A stretch of 64,000 nt of DNA from Paractinoplanes lichenicola. Lineage in GTDB: Bacteria; Actinomycetota; Actinomycetes; Mycobacteriales; Micromonosporaceae. Positions 8,268 to 15,865 of the stretch are shown piece by piece. Location: contig NZ_JAENHO010000002.1 in NCBI RefSeq assembly GCF_016785085.1, forward strand, positions 806,001 through 870,000, given 5' to 3'. A program made the translations under genes and the position numbers. Position 1 is the stretch's first letter, and each line of letters starts with the position of its first letter. Under the pieces are notes generated by a model. The model did no database searches and had not been told where the DNA came from. It was given only the letters and a program-made list of their open reading frames with translations.

Positions 8268-9944
8268 TCAGAGTCCGATCACGTCGCTTGTGGTTCCGGA
8301 CACGACGACCCGGTGGTCCATACCGGGCACAAGCCCGTCGAAACGCGCCACCTTGGTCGCGGGATAGGTCAGGATCGTTGTCCACTGGCCGCCCTCCCAG
8401 CGCTGGATCTGGACGGGCACACCCTCGACGCCGATGACAAAAACGGACAGGCGGCCGGGGCCGGGACGGACCAGACGGATGGTCGGGGCGGCCGGGGTGG
8501 ACGGCGTCGCGGTCGGGGTGGTTGATGCGGCCGGGCCGGGAGTGGCCGGAGCCGTCGTCTCCGCCGGCCGGCTGGGCTCGGAGGACGGCGTGCTGCTGGG
8601 CTCGGAGGACGGCGTGGTGGTGGGCTCGGAGGACGGCGTGGTGGTGGGCTCGGAGGACGGCGTGGTGGTGGGCTCGGAGGACGGCGTGGTGGTGGGCTCG
8701 GAGGACGGCGTGGTGGTGGGCTCGGACGACGGCGTGCTGGTGGGCTCGGAGGTGGGCGTGCTCGGGGTCGTGGCGGGCAGGGTGGCCAGCGCGGCGGCGG
8801 CGTCGATGCGGCCCGTGCCGAAGTCGGCGTCGCGGCCCGACGGGCCCAGGTCGATCGCCGAACTGGTGATGATCTGCTCCACCTGGTCCGGCGTGAGGCC
8901 GCGGTCGGCCCCCTTGAGCAGGGCGGCCAGGGCGGCGACGTGCGGCGCGGCCATCGACGTGCCGTTCATCCGGCCGTAGCGGTTGCCCGGGTAGGTGCTG
9001 GTGATGTCGCTGCCGGGGGCGGCCACGTCGACGTAGTCGCCCCGGTTGGAGTAGCCGGCCACGGCGTCGGCGGAGTCGGTGGCGGCGACCGCGATCACGC
9101 CCGGGTCGGCGGCCGGGTAGGCGGTGGGGCTGCCGGTGCGGCGCGCGTTGCCGGCCGCGGCGACGACCACGACACCCTTGCCGCGGGCGTACGCGACGGC
9201 ATTGGTCACCGCGCCGACCTGCGACGTGGCGCTGACGGACAGGTTGATGACGTCGGCGCCGTGGTCGGCCGCGTACGCGATGCCGTTCGCGACGTCCGAC
9301 ATGTAGCCGTTGCCGTTCGCGTCGAGCACCCGTACGGGCAGGATCTTGGCGTCCGGGGCCATCCCGGCGATGCCCTCGCCGTTGCCGGTCAGCGCGGCGA
9401 TCGTGCCGGCGACGTGGGTGCCGTGCCCGTACGGGTCGGTGGCGGTGCCCTCGGTGCCGGCGAGGAAGTCGGCGCCCGGCAGCACGTGCCCGGCCAGGTC
9501 GGGGTGCGCCGCGTCCACGCCGCTGTCGATCACGGCCACGGTCACGCCGGCCCCGGTCGAGTGCGGCCACGCGCCGTCGGCCCGCACCCGGGCGAGATCC
9601 CACTGCACGGGCAGCAACGGGTCGGTGGCGGCCGCTCGCACGGGGACGTCGGCCTCGACGCTCACTGCCCCGGGCGCGCGCTGCCCCTCGGCGATCAGGG
9701 CCGAGGCGGCGTCGTGGCTGGTGGCGGTGCGGACCGACACGACGGGGCGGCCGTCGCGGTCGATCGAGGTGCGCACCACCCGTACGGGCTGGGTCCGGGA
9801 AACGACGGCCGGGAGCAGGCGCTCGGGCTGGACGTGCAGACCGTAAGTGATCGGCTGCCACGCCGGCTCGTGCTCGGGCAGCGTGAGCGCGACCCCGCCC
9901 GCCACCGCACCGAACACCAAAAGACCCGCACCGAGCTTCTTCAA
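8268..9944 (-). CDS. Subtilisin-like S8 serine protease 1, secreted
   Basis: Exported subtilase of about 558 residues. It has an N-terminal hydrophobic segment (KKLGAGLLVFGAVAGGVAL), an inhibitor-I9-like propeptide region, then the S8 domain. The triad is visible as Asp in VIDSGVDAAHPD, His in GHGTHVAGT and Ser in NGTSMAAPHVA. A long linker of TTTPSSEP-type repeats, encoded by eight 24-bp units, leads to a small C-terminal beta domain. The TTG at 9944 is preferred because GGAAGG precedes it and it aligns with the start of the paralogue at 12768; an in-frame ATG at 9980 lacks a binding site. The gene is divergent from a partner-family gene at 10112. Confidence 0.9.
   Translation of the reverse strand: MKKLGAGLLVFGAVAGGVALTLPEHEPAWQPITYGLHVQPERLLPAVVSRTQPVRVVRTSIDRDGRPVVSVRTATSHDAASALIAEGQRAPGAVSVEADVPVRAAATDPLLPVQWDLARVRADGAWPHSTGAGVTVAVIDSGVDAAHPDLAGHVLPGADFLAGTEGTATDPYGHGTHVAGTIAALTGNGEGIAGMAPDAKILPVRVLDANGNGYMSDVANGIAYAADHGADVINLSVSATSQVGAVTNAVAYARGKGVVVVAAAGNARRTGSPTAYPAADPGVIAVAATDSADAVAGYSNRGDYVDVAAPGSDITSTYPGNRYGRMNGTSMAAPHVAALAALLKGADRGLTPDQVEQIITSSAIDLGPSGRDADFGTGRIDAAAALATLPATTPSTPTSEPTSTPSSEPTTTPSSEPTTTPSSEPTTTPSSEPTTTPSSEPTTTPSSEPSSTPSSEPSRPAETTAPATPGPAASTTPTATPSTPAAPTIRLVRPGPGRLSVFVIGVEGVPVQIQRWEGGQWTTILTYPATKVARFDGLVPGMDHRVVVSGTTSDVIGL
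8575..8766 (-). repeat. Eight 24-bp tandem repeats inside protease 1
   Basis: Units start every 24 bases from 8575 (GGCTCGGAGGACGGCGTG). The central copies are almost identical and the last two diverge. They encode the SEP-TTTPS linker. The in-frame unit length means copy number can change without breaking the protease. Confidence 0.9.
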
Positions 9945-10034
9945 CCCTGACCCGCCTTCCGATCGTCTTCGATCAGGCATTTCGGGCCGTACGGGTGCCG
10001 CGCCGGGAAGCAACGCGGTGCAGCTCGGTATCGG

Positions 10035-10075
10035 GGGTTTTCGGGAGGTTTGTCCGCCTAGGTGGCAGCATGGAG
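10035..10075 (+). promoter_or_regulatory. Conserved upstream block of partner gene 1
   Basis: GTTTT-N7-TTTGTCCG followed about ten bases later by CATGG is shared, with equal spacing, with 12880-12917 upstream of the second partner gene. TCGGGGGTTTTCGG here also resembles TCGGCGGTTTTCGG at about 13709 before the third. It may be a promoter or operator common to the partner family. Confidence 0.4.
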
Positions 10076-10111
10076 CCCGACCTGCCGGACAACCACGGGA
10101 ACCTGCGCGCG

Positions 10112-10795
10112 ATGACTGTGCACGACGAGAACGGCGTCTACCGCTCGGGGACGCGGGAGCGGCGCATCCAGCGGCGCAAGCAACTCGGGGTGGCGCTGGC
10201 CGGGCTGGCCGTGTTCGCGGCGGCCGGGCTGTTCGTCGTGCAGGGCATCCAGCTCGCCCAGAACACGGTCGCCCTGGAACCGCCCGTCGTGGTGACCCCG
10301 TCGCGCTCGCCCTCGCCTTCGCCGTCAGCCTCGCCCACACCCTCCCGGTCGGCGGCCCGCGCGGGCTCGACCGGCCCCGGCAAACCGAACCGGTCGGGCG
10401 CCCGGCAGGAGACGAGCCCGACGCCCACGCCGACGCCCTCGCTGCCGTCGGTCATGCCGTCGGTCTCCGGGATGGCCGCCGTGGGTCTGGTCAACCGCCA
10501 CGACGAGGACGCGCCGGGCGGGACCATCCGGGTGACGTCGGCCGGCTTCGACCTCACCGGCCAGCCGGAACTGGCGCTCGTGGGTGACGCGGGCTGGGTG
10601 GCGGGGCGGGCCCGGTGCACCAAGACCGTACGCAACGATCCGGGTGCCCGGCCTCGAGTGGTGCCGTCGACGCTGGTCTGCTGGCGGGTGTCGCCGGAGC
10701 GCAGCGTCGTGACGGTGGCCGTCGCCTCGCGGGGACGGCCACCGTCACGGGAGAGCCTGGCTGTGCTCGAACGGGAGTGGGCCCGGCTCGGTTAG
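10112..10795 (+). CDS. Membrane-anchored protease-partner family protein 1
   Basis: Protein of 227 residues, family not recognised. It has a basic N-terminus, one transmembrane helix (GVALAGLAVFAAAGLFVV), a Ser/Pro/Thr-rich spacer and a C-terminal domain of about 100 residues. That domain, with GGTIRV, DLTG, ELALVGD, ARCTK and LVCWRVS, recurs in the proteins at 12954 and 13789. Its two conserved cysteines probably form a disulfide outside the cell. The ATG at 10112 is chosen by alignment with the paralogue at 12954 (MTVHDENG versus MSQHDDEG); an in-frame ATG at 10070 would add 14 residues. The gene is divergent from protease 1 and ends with a 4-base convergent overlap with protease 2. Confidence 0.75.
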   Translation: MTVHDENGVYRSGTRERRIQRRKQLGVALAGLAVFAAAGLFVVQGIQLAQNTVALEPPVVVTPSRSPSPSPSASPTPSRSAARAGSTGPGKPNRSGARQETSPTPTPTPSLPSVMPSVSGMAAVGLVNRHDEDAPGGTIRVTSAGFDLTGQPELALVGDAGWVAGRARCTKTVRNDPGARPRVVPSTLVCWRVSPERSVVTVAVASRGRPPSRESLAVLEREWARLG

Positions 10796-12768
10796 GCGAT
10801 CTTGACGGACGCGGTGGTCAGGCCGGTCACGGCGGTCGTGGCCGGGAAGACGACCCGGACCGTCGCGCCGGACGGCAGCCCGGTCACGGTGGTCACGCCC
10901 TGAGTCGCGGTGAAGCTCTTCACGGCGACCCACTTGTTCTTCTCGTACCGCTGGACCTGGGCCTTCTGGCCGGCCGGACCGTTGACCTTGACCGACAGCT
11001 TGCGCGCGCCGGGGCTCGACACGGCGGCCGACGAGCGGACCGTGAACGAGGTGGCGGCCGAGGTCGCCGCGTTGGACGAGTCGGTGGCCAGGGCCGTCAG
11101 GCGGACCTGGAAGTGGGCGGTGGCCTTGATGGTGACGGTGAGCTTGCCGTTGGCGTCGGTGGTGAAGCGGGTCCAGCTGACGGCCGACGAGCCGGTGGCG
11201 TTGACGCCGACCTGCACCGGCTTGCCGGCCCAGGCGACGTTGCCCGCGGTCACCGTGTACGTGACCGTGGCCGCGCTGCCGTAGACGACCGACGTCGACG
11301 GGGTCGTGGCCTGGACAACCGGGGTGACCTTGGCCGCCGGCGTGGTCTTCGTCGGAGCCGGGGTGGGGCTGGTCGTGGTCTTGGTGGGCGTGGGCGTCGG
11401 GCTCGTCGTCGTCTTGCTGGGCGTCGGGGTCGGCGTCGCCGTGGTCGGGGCGGTCGTCGGGGCCGTGGTGGTCGGAGCTGTGGTGGCGGGCGCGGTGGTG
11501 GCGGGCGCGGTCGTGACGGGCGCGGTGGTGGCCGGGCTCGTGGTGGTGGGCGTGACGGCAGCCAGCGCGGCGGCGGCGTCGATCCGGCCGTAGCCGAAGT
11601 CGTTGTCGCGGCCCTTCGTGCCCAGGTCGACGGCCGAGGTCTCGAGCGCGCTCTGCACCTGGTCGGGGGTGAGCGCGGGCTGGTACGCCTTGAGCAGCGC
11701 GGCCACGGCGGCCACGTGCGGCGACGCCATCGAGGTGCCGTTCATGCTCGCGTAGCCGGTCTTGCTGCCCAGCGCGGTCGGGTAGGTGCTGAGGATGTTC
11801 GAGCCCGGGGCGGCCACGTCGACGTAGCTGCCCGCGTTCGAGTAGGAGGCGACCTTGTCGGCCGAGTCGGTCGCGGCCACGCCGATGACACCGGCGTCGG
11901 CGGCGGGGTAGCTGGTCGGGCTGCCCTGGGCCCGCTCGTTGCCGGCGGCCGCCACGACCACGACACCCTTGCTGCGGGCGTACGTGATGGCGTTGCTGAC
12001 CGCCGTGACCTTCTCGGACGACCCCAGCGACATGTTGATCACGGTGGCGCCGTGGTCGGCGGCCCAGATGATGCCCTCGGCGGTGTCCGACATGTAGCCG
12101 GAGCCGTTGGCCTTCAGTACCCGTACGGGCATGATCTTGGTGTTGGGCGCGATGGCGCTGACCCCGACGCCGTTGCCCGTGACGGCGGCGATGGTCCCCG
12201 CCACGTGCGTGCCGTGCCCGTTGGGGTCGGTGGCGCCTCCGCTGGTGTTGGCCACGGCGTCGTACCCGGCGACCAGGTTGGCCGCCAGATCCGGGTGCGC
12301 GCCGTCCACGCCGGTGTCCAGCACGGCCACGACGACACCGGCGCCGGTCGACTTCTGCCACGCGTTGGCGACGGAGATCTTGCTGAAGTCCCACTGCTGG
12401 CTGCGGTACGTGTCGGTGCCGCTCGGCACCTCGGAAGCGGTGGCAATGGCGTCCAGCTCGACGCCGACGGCACCCTTGGCGCTCTGCCCGGCCTTGACGG
12501 CCTGCTCGGCGCCCGGCTTGCTGGTGGCGGTGGTGACCTTGACGACCGGCTTGCCGTCGGCGCCGACGGTCGTGGTGACCACGCGCACCGGCTGCTGCTC
12601 GGAAACGGTCGCGGGCAGCAGCGTGTCGGGCGCCGCGCTCAGGTTGTACGAGGCCGGCTGCCATTCGGTGGCGGCGGTCGTCGTGGCGGGCAGGGCGATG
12701 GCGGCGACGCCGGCGACAGCGCCGACGGCCAGCGCGCCAACCGAGTAACGGCGCAGGTGCTTCCTCAT
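10792..12768 (-). CDS. Subtilisin-like S8 serine protease 2, secreted
   Basis: Exported subtilase of 658 residues and close paralogue of protease 1. The signal peptide is followed by a propeptide-like region (EWQPASYNLSAAPDTLLP matches WQPITYGLHVQPERLLP in protease 1). The catalytic Asp is in VLDTGVDGAHPD near residue 152, His in NGHGTHVAGT near 190 and Ser in NGTSMASPHVA near 345. An APATT/TPT linker of about 80 residues precedes two beta-rich domains; the first resembles a bacterial Ig-like domain and is absent from protease 1. A strong GGGGAGGA lies before the ATG at 12768. It is divergent from the partner genes at 12954 and 13789. Confidence 0.93.
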   Translation of the reverse strand: MRKHLRRYSVGALAVGAVAGVAAIALPATTTAATEWQPASYNLSAAPDTLLPATVSEQQPVRVVTTTVGADGKPVVKVTTATSKPGAEQAVKAGQSAKGAVGVELDAIATASEVPSGTDTYRSQQWDFSKISVANAWQKSTGAGVVVAVLDTGVDGAHPDLAANLVAGYDAVANTSGGATDPNGHGTHVAGTIAAVTGNGVGVSAIAPNTKIMPVRVLKANGSGYMSDTAEGIIWAADHGATVINMSLGSSEKVTAVSNAITYARSKGVVVVAAAGNERAQGSPTSYPAADAGVIGVAATDSADKVASYSNAGSYVDVAAPGSNILSTYPTALGSKTGYASMNGTSMASPHVAAVAALLKAYQPALTPDQVQSALETSAVDLGTKGRDNDFGYGRIDAAAALAAVTPTTTSPATTAPVTTAPATTAPATTAPTTTAPTTAPTTATPTPTPSKTTTSPTPTPTKTTTSPTPAPTKTTPAAKVTPVVQATTPSTSVVYGSAATVTYTVTAGNVAWAGKPVQVGVNATGSSAVSWTRFTTDANGKLTVTIKATAHFQVRLTALATDSSNAATSAATSFTVRSSAAVSSPGARKLSVKVNGPAGQKAQVQRYEKNKWVAVKSFTATQGVTTVTGLPSGATVRVVFPATTAVTGLTTASVKIA

Positions 12769-12879
12769 GGTCGTCCTCCCCTAGGTCAGTCGGGGAGACG
12801 AATCGGCCGGGCTCCGGCATCCACCAGACTTTTCCCCGGTGCAGATCCGTTGCCGTGCGGCCCGGATGATCGACCTCGG

Positions 12880-12917
12880 CGTTTTAGACCTATTTGTCCG
12901 GCAGGGTGGGACCATGG
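12880..12917 (+). promoter_or_regulatory. Conserved upstream block of partner gene 2
   Basis: GTTTT-N7-TTTGTCCG at about 12881-12900, followed by GGGTGGGACCATGG, parallels the block at 10035-10075 base for base in spacing. In this copy the upstream ATG (12914) opens a 12-codon frame ending in TGA at 12952, two bases before the real start. Confidence 0.4.
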
Positions 12918-12953
12918 GGACTGGCCCGACCGTCGACAACGAGGGATTCTGAG

Positions 12954-13685
12954 ATGAGCCAGCACGACGACGAAGGAGCCGGCTTCTTCCGCCGGAACCG
13001 GGGTCTGACGATCGCCGGCATCGCAGGCCTGGCCGTGCTCTCCGCCGGGGGCGCCTACCTCGTGAACCAGGGGCAGGCCGGCACACCGGGCGACGTGGCC
13101 GCGGTCGCGCCCGTCACCACGGTCGCCGCCACCACGGCGCCACCCTCCGCTCCGGAGTCGCCCTCGGTGTCGGCCACTCCTTCGAGCCCGGCCCCGGCGA
13201 CTACCTCGAGCTCGGCGCGGGCCACCGCCACGGCGACCGCGTCGCCCTCGGCCACCAAGACGGACACGCGCGAGGGGGAGCAGCGGGTCAAGGCGGCCCG
13301 GGACGAGGCGGCCAAGGACGGCATCTCGTTGAAACGCCCCCTCACTGCCTCCGCCCAGCCCCGCGACACCAGCTCGCGGACCGAGGAGACCCGGACCCTG
13401 CCCAGCGGCGGGACCATGCGGGTCATCACCGGCAGGTACGACCTCAGCGGCGGGCGCGAGCTCGCGTGGGCCGGCGACAAGGGCCAGGAAGTCGACGGCG
13501 CCCACTGCACGCAGAATTTCACCTTCAGCGCCGGCAGCGCACCCGCGGTCCGGCCGACGATGCTGCTCTGCTGGCGCACCTCGGCGAAGCGCAGCGTTGT
13601 CGTGCTGACGGTGGAGAAGTCCGGCCCGCCGTCGATGGCGAAGAGCGCCGCCGTGATCGAGCAGAGCTGGCGCAAGCTCGGCTGA
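12954..13685 (+). CDS. Membrane-anchored protease-partner family protein 2
   Basis: Protein of 243 residues, paralogous to those at 10112 and 13789. It has a short charged N-terminus, a transmembrane segment (GLTIAGIAGLAVLSAGGAYLV) and a Thr/Ser/Pro/Ala spacer. A charged helix (VKAARDEAAKDGISLKRPL) leads into the C-terminal domain with GGTMRVITGRYDLSG, GAHCTQN and LLCWRTSAKRS. The two cysteines are conserved in all three paralogues. GAGGG precedes the ATG. The gene is divergent from protease 2 with 185 bp between starts, the same arrangement as protease 1 and partner 1. Confidence 0.75.
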   Translation: MSQHDDEGAGFFRRNRGLTIAGIAGLAVLSAGGAYLVNQGQAGTPGDVAAVAPVTTVAATTAPPSAPESPSVSATPSSPAPATTSSSARATATATASPSATKTDTREGEQRVKAARDEAAKDGISLKRPLTASAQPRDTSSRTEETRTLPSGGTMRVITGRYDLSGGRELAWAGDKGQEVDGAHCTQNFTFSAGSAPAVRPTMLLCWRTSAKRSVVVLTVEKSGPPSMAKSAAVIEQSWRKLG

Positions 13686-13788
13686 CACCCTGTGTTTTCG
13701 CTGACGGATCGGCGGTTTTCGGCACCCCGCGCCCGAGCCGGGAGAACCCTGGTGACCGAGCCGGCCCTGACCTGCGAGGAGATGAACC

Positions 13789-14475
13789 ATGTCCAGTGAC
13801 CCGCGTCGGAACGTCCTGCGGGACAAGCGCGTCATGATCGGTGCCGCCGGTCTGGCCCTGGCCGCCTTGGCCGGAGTGGCGGTGGCGACCAATCAGCCCG
13901 ACGATGCGGCGGAAAACACTGCAGCCCAAGCACCGCCACCCGCTACGACGCCCGCGGCCACCCAGTCCGGCCCCGTTGCCGGTCCTGTTGCCGGCCCCGT
14001 TACCGGTCCGGTGGCCGGCGTCGCGCCGACGAGCACGACGTCGGCGAAGCCCAAAACCGTGCTGGAGCGGGCGGCGGAGGCGCGGACGGCCAACGAGCGG
14101 ATGGGCACCACGGTGCGCCGCCCGCTGCCGGTCGACGGGCGCGTCACCGACGCGCCGCAGGATCTGCGGGTGGTCAACATCGGGTCGCTGCGGGAGACGG
14201 GCAAGTCGCTGCGCGTCGTCACGGCCCGCGCCGACCTGACCGGCCGCCAGGAGCTGCGATTCGTGGCCGACGAGGGGAAGCCGGTCGGTAAGGCCCGCTG
14301 CTCGCAGAACGTGCAGACCAGCGAGGACGTCCCGGCCCGGATCCGCCCCACCCTGTTGTTCTGCTGGCGGACGAGCGCCACGAAGAGCGCCTTCACCGTC
14401 GCCGTCGTGCTCAAGGGGAAGCCGTCGGCCACCGAGAGCGTCGCGAAGCTGAACGAGGCCTACAACAAGCTGTGA
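13789..14475 (+). CDS. Membrane-anchored protease-partner family protein 3
   Basis: Third paralogue, 228 residues, 103 bases after partner 2 and probably co-transcribed with it. A basic start is followed by a transmembrane helix (VMIGAAGLALAALAGVAVA) and a spacer with four GPV(A/T) repeats. The charged helix ERAAEARTANERMGTTVRRPLP matches the one in partner 2. The C-terminal domain has SLRVVTARADLTG, KARCSQN and LFCWRTSATKS. GAGGAG precedes the ATG. It has no protease of its own nearby beyond protease 2, so it could be a second ligand of the same enzyme. Confidence 0.75.
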   Translation: MSSDPRRNVLRDKRVMIGAAGLALAALAGVAVATNQPDDAAENTAAQAPPPATTPAATQSGPVAGPVAGPVTGPVAGVAPTSTTSAKPKTVLERAAEARTANERMGTTVRRPLPVDGRVTDAPQDLRVVNIGSLRETGKSLRVVTARADLTGRQELRFVADEGKPVGKARCSQNVQTSEDVPARIRPTLLFCWRTSATKSAFTVAVVLKGKPSATESVAKLNEAYNKL

Positions 14476-14477
14476 GA

Positions 14478-14507
14478 CAACGGCGGCCCGTCCGTGGGCC
14501 GCCGTTG
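14478..14507. terminator. Bidirectional hairpin terminator
   Basis: Perfect 12-bp stem, 14478-14489 with 14496-14507, and a 6-base loop. It lies between the convergent ends of partner 3 and the TIG protein and can serve both strands. Confidence 0.8.
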
Positions 14508-14518
14508 CCCCGGGCCGG

Positions 14519-15775
14519 TCAGTACGGGCCGACCGTGAAGGTGGCGTCGCTGCTGATGATGGTCGCGTTGGCGTCCTGCGGCGTGGCGGTGGTCGAGCCG
14601 TCGGCCACGGCGGTCACGGTATAGGTGCCGTCGGGCACCGGGTTGCCGGAGAAGGCGCTCGTGACCGGGTCCAGGCTGCTCGTCAGGTCGAGCGTGCAGA
14701 CGACCTCGTCGTTGTCGATCACGACGACGTGGAGGCACTCCTGCACGCCGCGGTTGCTGTCCGGCAGGTAGGCGTCGCGCACCAGGAAGATGTGCGCGGT
14801 GGCGTCGGTCGGCGCGGCGGCTCCGCTCTGGTCGAAGTTGAGCGCGCCGACACCGGCCGCCTGGAAGCCGAGGCTCACGGACGCGCCGCCGGGTGCCGTA
14901 CGGGGTGTGACGACCGCGCCGTTGGTGAACGCGAAGTAGAGGGGCGCGTCGGCGGTCGAGCTGTCGTTGTCCTCCGGCTGCCCGTTGTTGTCCGGGTCCG
15001 TGCTGAGCACTGTGCCGCCCGGGGTGGTCACGGACAGCGTCAAGGTGTCGCCCGCCGTACGGGTCGGGGTGACCGCGGTGAAGCTGGTGCCCGTCGGCGA
15101 GACCTTGATCTCCTTGAGCGCGCTGCCGCCGACCGTCGCGGACGTGGTGCCGGAGACGAAGCCGGCGCCGTTCACCGTGATGGTCTTGCCGCCGAGCGCC
15201 GGACTGGCCGCGGGCACGATCGACGTGATCTTCGGGCGCGGGGCGAGCGTGTACGTGCCGTTGGCGATCAGCACGTTGGACACGGCGTCGTAGAGGCAGA
15301 CACTCCACTTCGACGACGACTGGTTGGGCAGCAGGACCAGGCCGTCGGGGTTGACGGTGCTCGGCTGGTTGTTGCCGTCGACATCCGGATACGCGGCGGA
15401 CGGCACCGTGAAGGCGAACCTGGTGCCGGACAGCCGATAGACGTCGTTCGGGTTGACGGTCAGCGCGCCGGCGGTGGTGGTGGTGCCGTTGGCGGCTATC
15501 TGAGTCACCGGCTTGGGGGCCGTCGCGCAGGTCGAGGCCCCGGTTCCGATGTATTGCAGCTGGACCACCGGGGTGGTGCCGGCGGCCAGGGGAGAGGGGT
15601 AGGCAGTGGTCGCGGCGATGGTGCCGGTGATCGCGTTGCCGCCGCCACTCGGGCCGCTGGGGGTGTTGAGGGTGATCGCGGGGGCGGCGTAGGCGGGTGC
15701 GGCGAGGACGGTCAGGGTGAGGGCGGTCGCCGCACCGGCCACTATGGCGGTGCGAGCGAGTCGGGGCGTGGGCAT
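14519..15775 (-). CDS. Secreted IPT/TIG-domain protein 1
   Basis: Exported protein of 418 residues with a signal peptide (ARTAIVAGAATALTLTVLAAPAYA). It carries an N-terminal Ig-like TIG-type segment (ITLNTPSGPSGGGNAITGTI), a middle region with three cysteines, and a clear IPT/TIG domain (PKITSIVPAASPALGGKTITVNGAGF). A C-terminal beta domain follows. TIG domains are cell-surface binding folds; no catalytic motif is present. AGGAGG precedes the ATG at 15775. It is a paralogue of the protein encoded just upstream (15866-17464), from which a 16-bp terminator separates it. Confidence 0.85.
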   Translation of the reverse strand: MPTPRLARTAIVAGAATALTLTVLAAPAYAAPAITLNTPSGPSGGGNAITGTIAATTAYPSPLAAGTTPVVQLQYIGTGASTCATAPKPVTQIAANGTTTTAGALTVNPNDVYRLSGTRFAFTVPSAAYPDVDGNNQPSTVNPDGLVLLPNQSSSKWSVCLYDAVSNVLIANGTYTLAPRPKITSIVPAASPALGGKTITVNGAGFVSGTTSATVGGSALKEIKVSPTGTSFTAVTPTRTAGDTLTLSVTTPGGTVLSTDPDNNGQPEDNDSSTADAPLYFAFTNGAVVTPRTAPGGASVSLGFQAAGVGALNFDQSGAAAPTDATAHIFLVRDAYLPDSNRGVQECLHVVVIDNDEVVCTLDLTSSLDPVTSAFSGNPVPDGTYTVTAVADGSTTATPQDANATIISSDATFTVGPY

Positions 15776-15794
15776 TCGGATCCTCCTGGAAAGG

Positions 15795-15829
15795 GCGATG
15801 GCCCGGAGTCGTCGACTCCGGGCCATCGC
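15795..15829 (-). terminator. Hairpin terminator between the TIG paralogues
   Basis: Perfect 16-bp stem, 15795-15810 with 15814-15829, and a 3-base loop, downstream of the 15866 gene on the minus strand and just upstream of the next start at 15775. Confidence 0.8.
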
Positions 15830-15865
15830 TTCGTCAGGTGATGCGATGGGTGCTGCTCAGACGGT

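Noticed and set aside
10615..12957. 780-codon plus-strand frame across protease 2
   Set aside because: Antisense shadow of a subtilase whose triad is complete.
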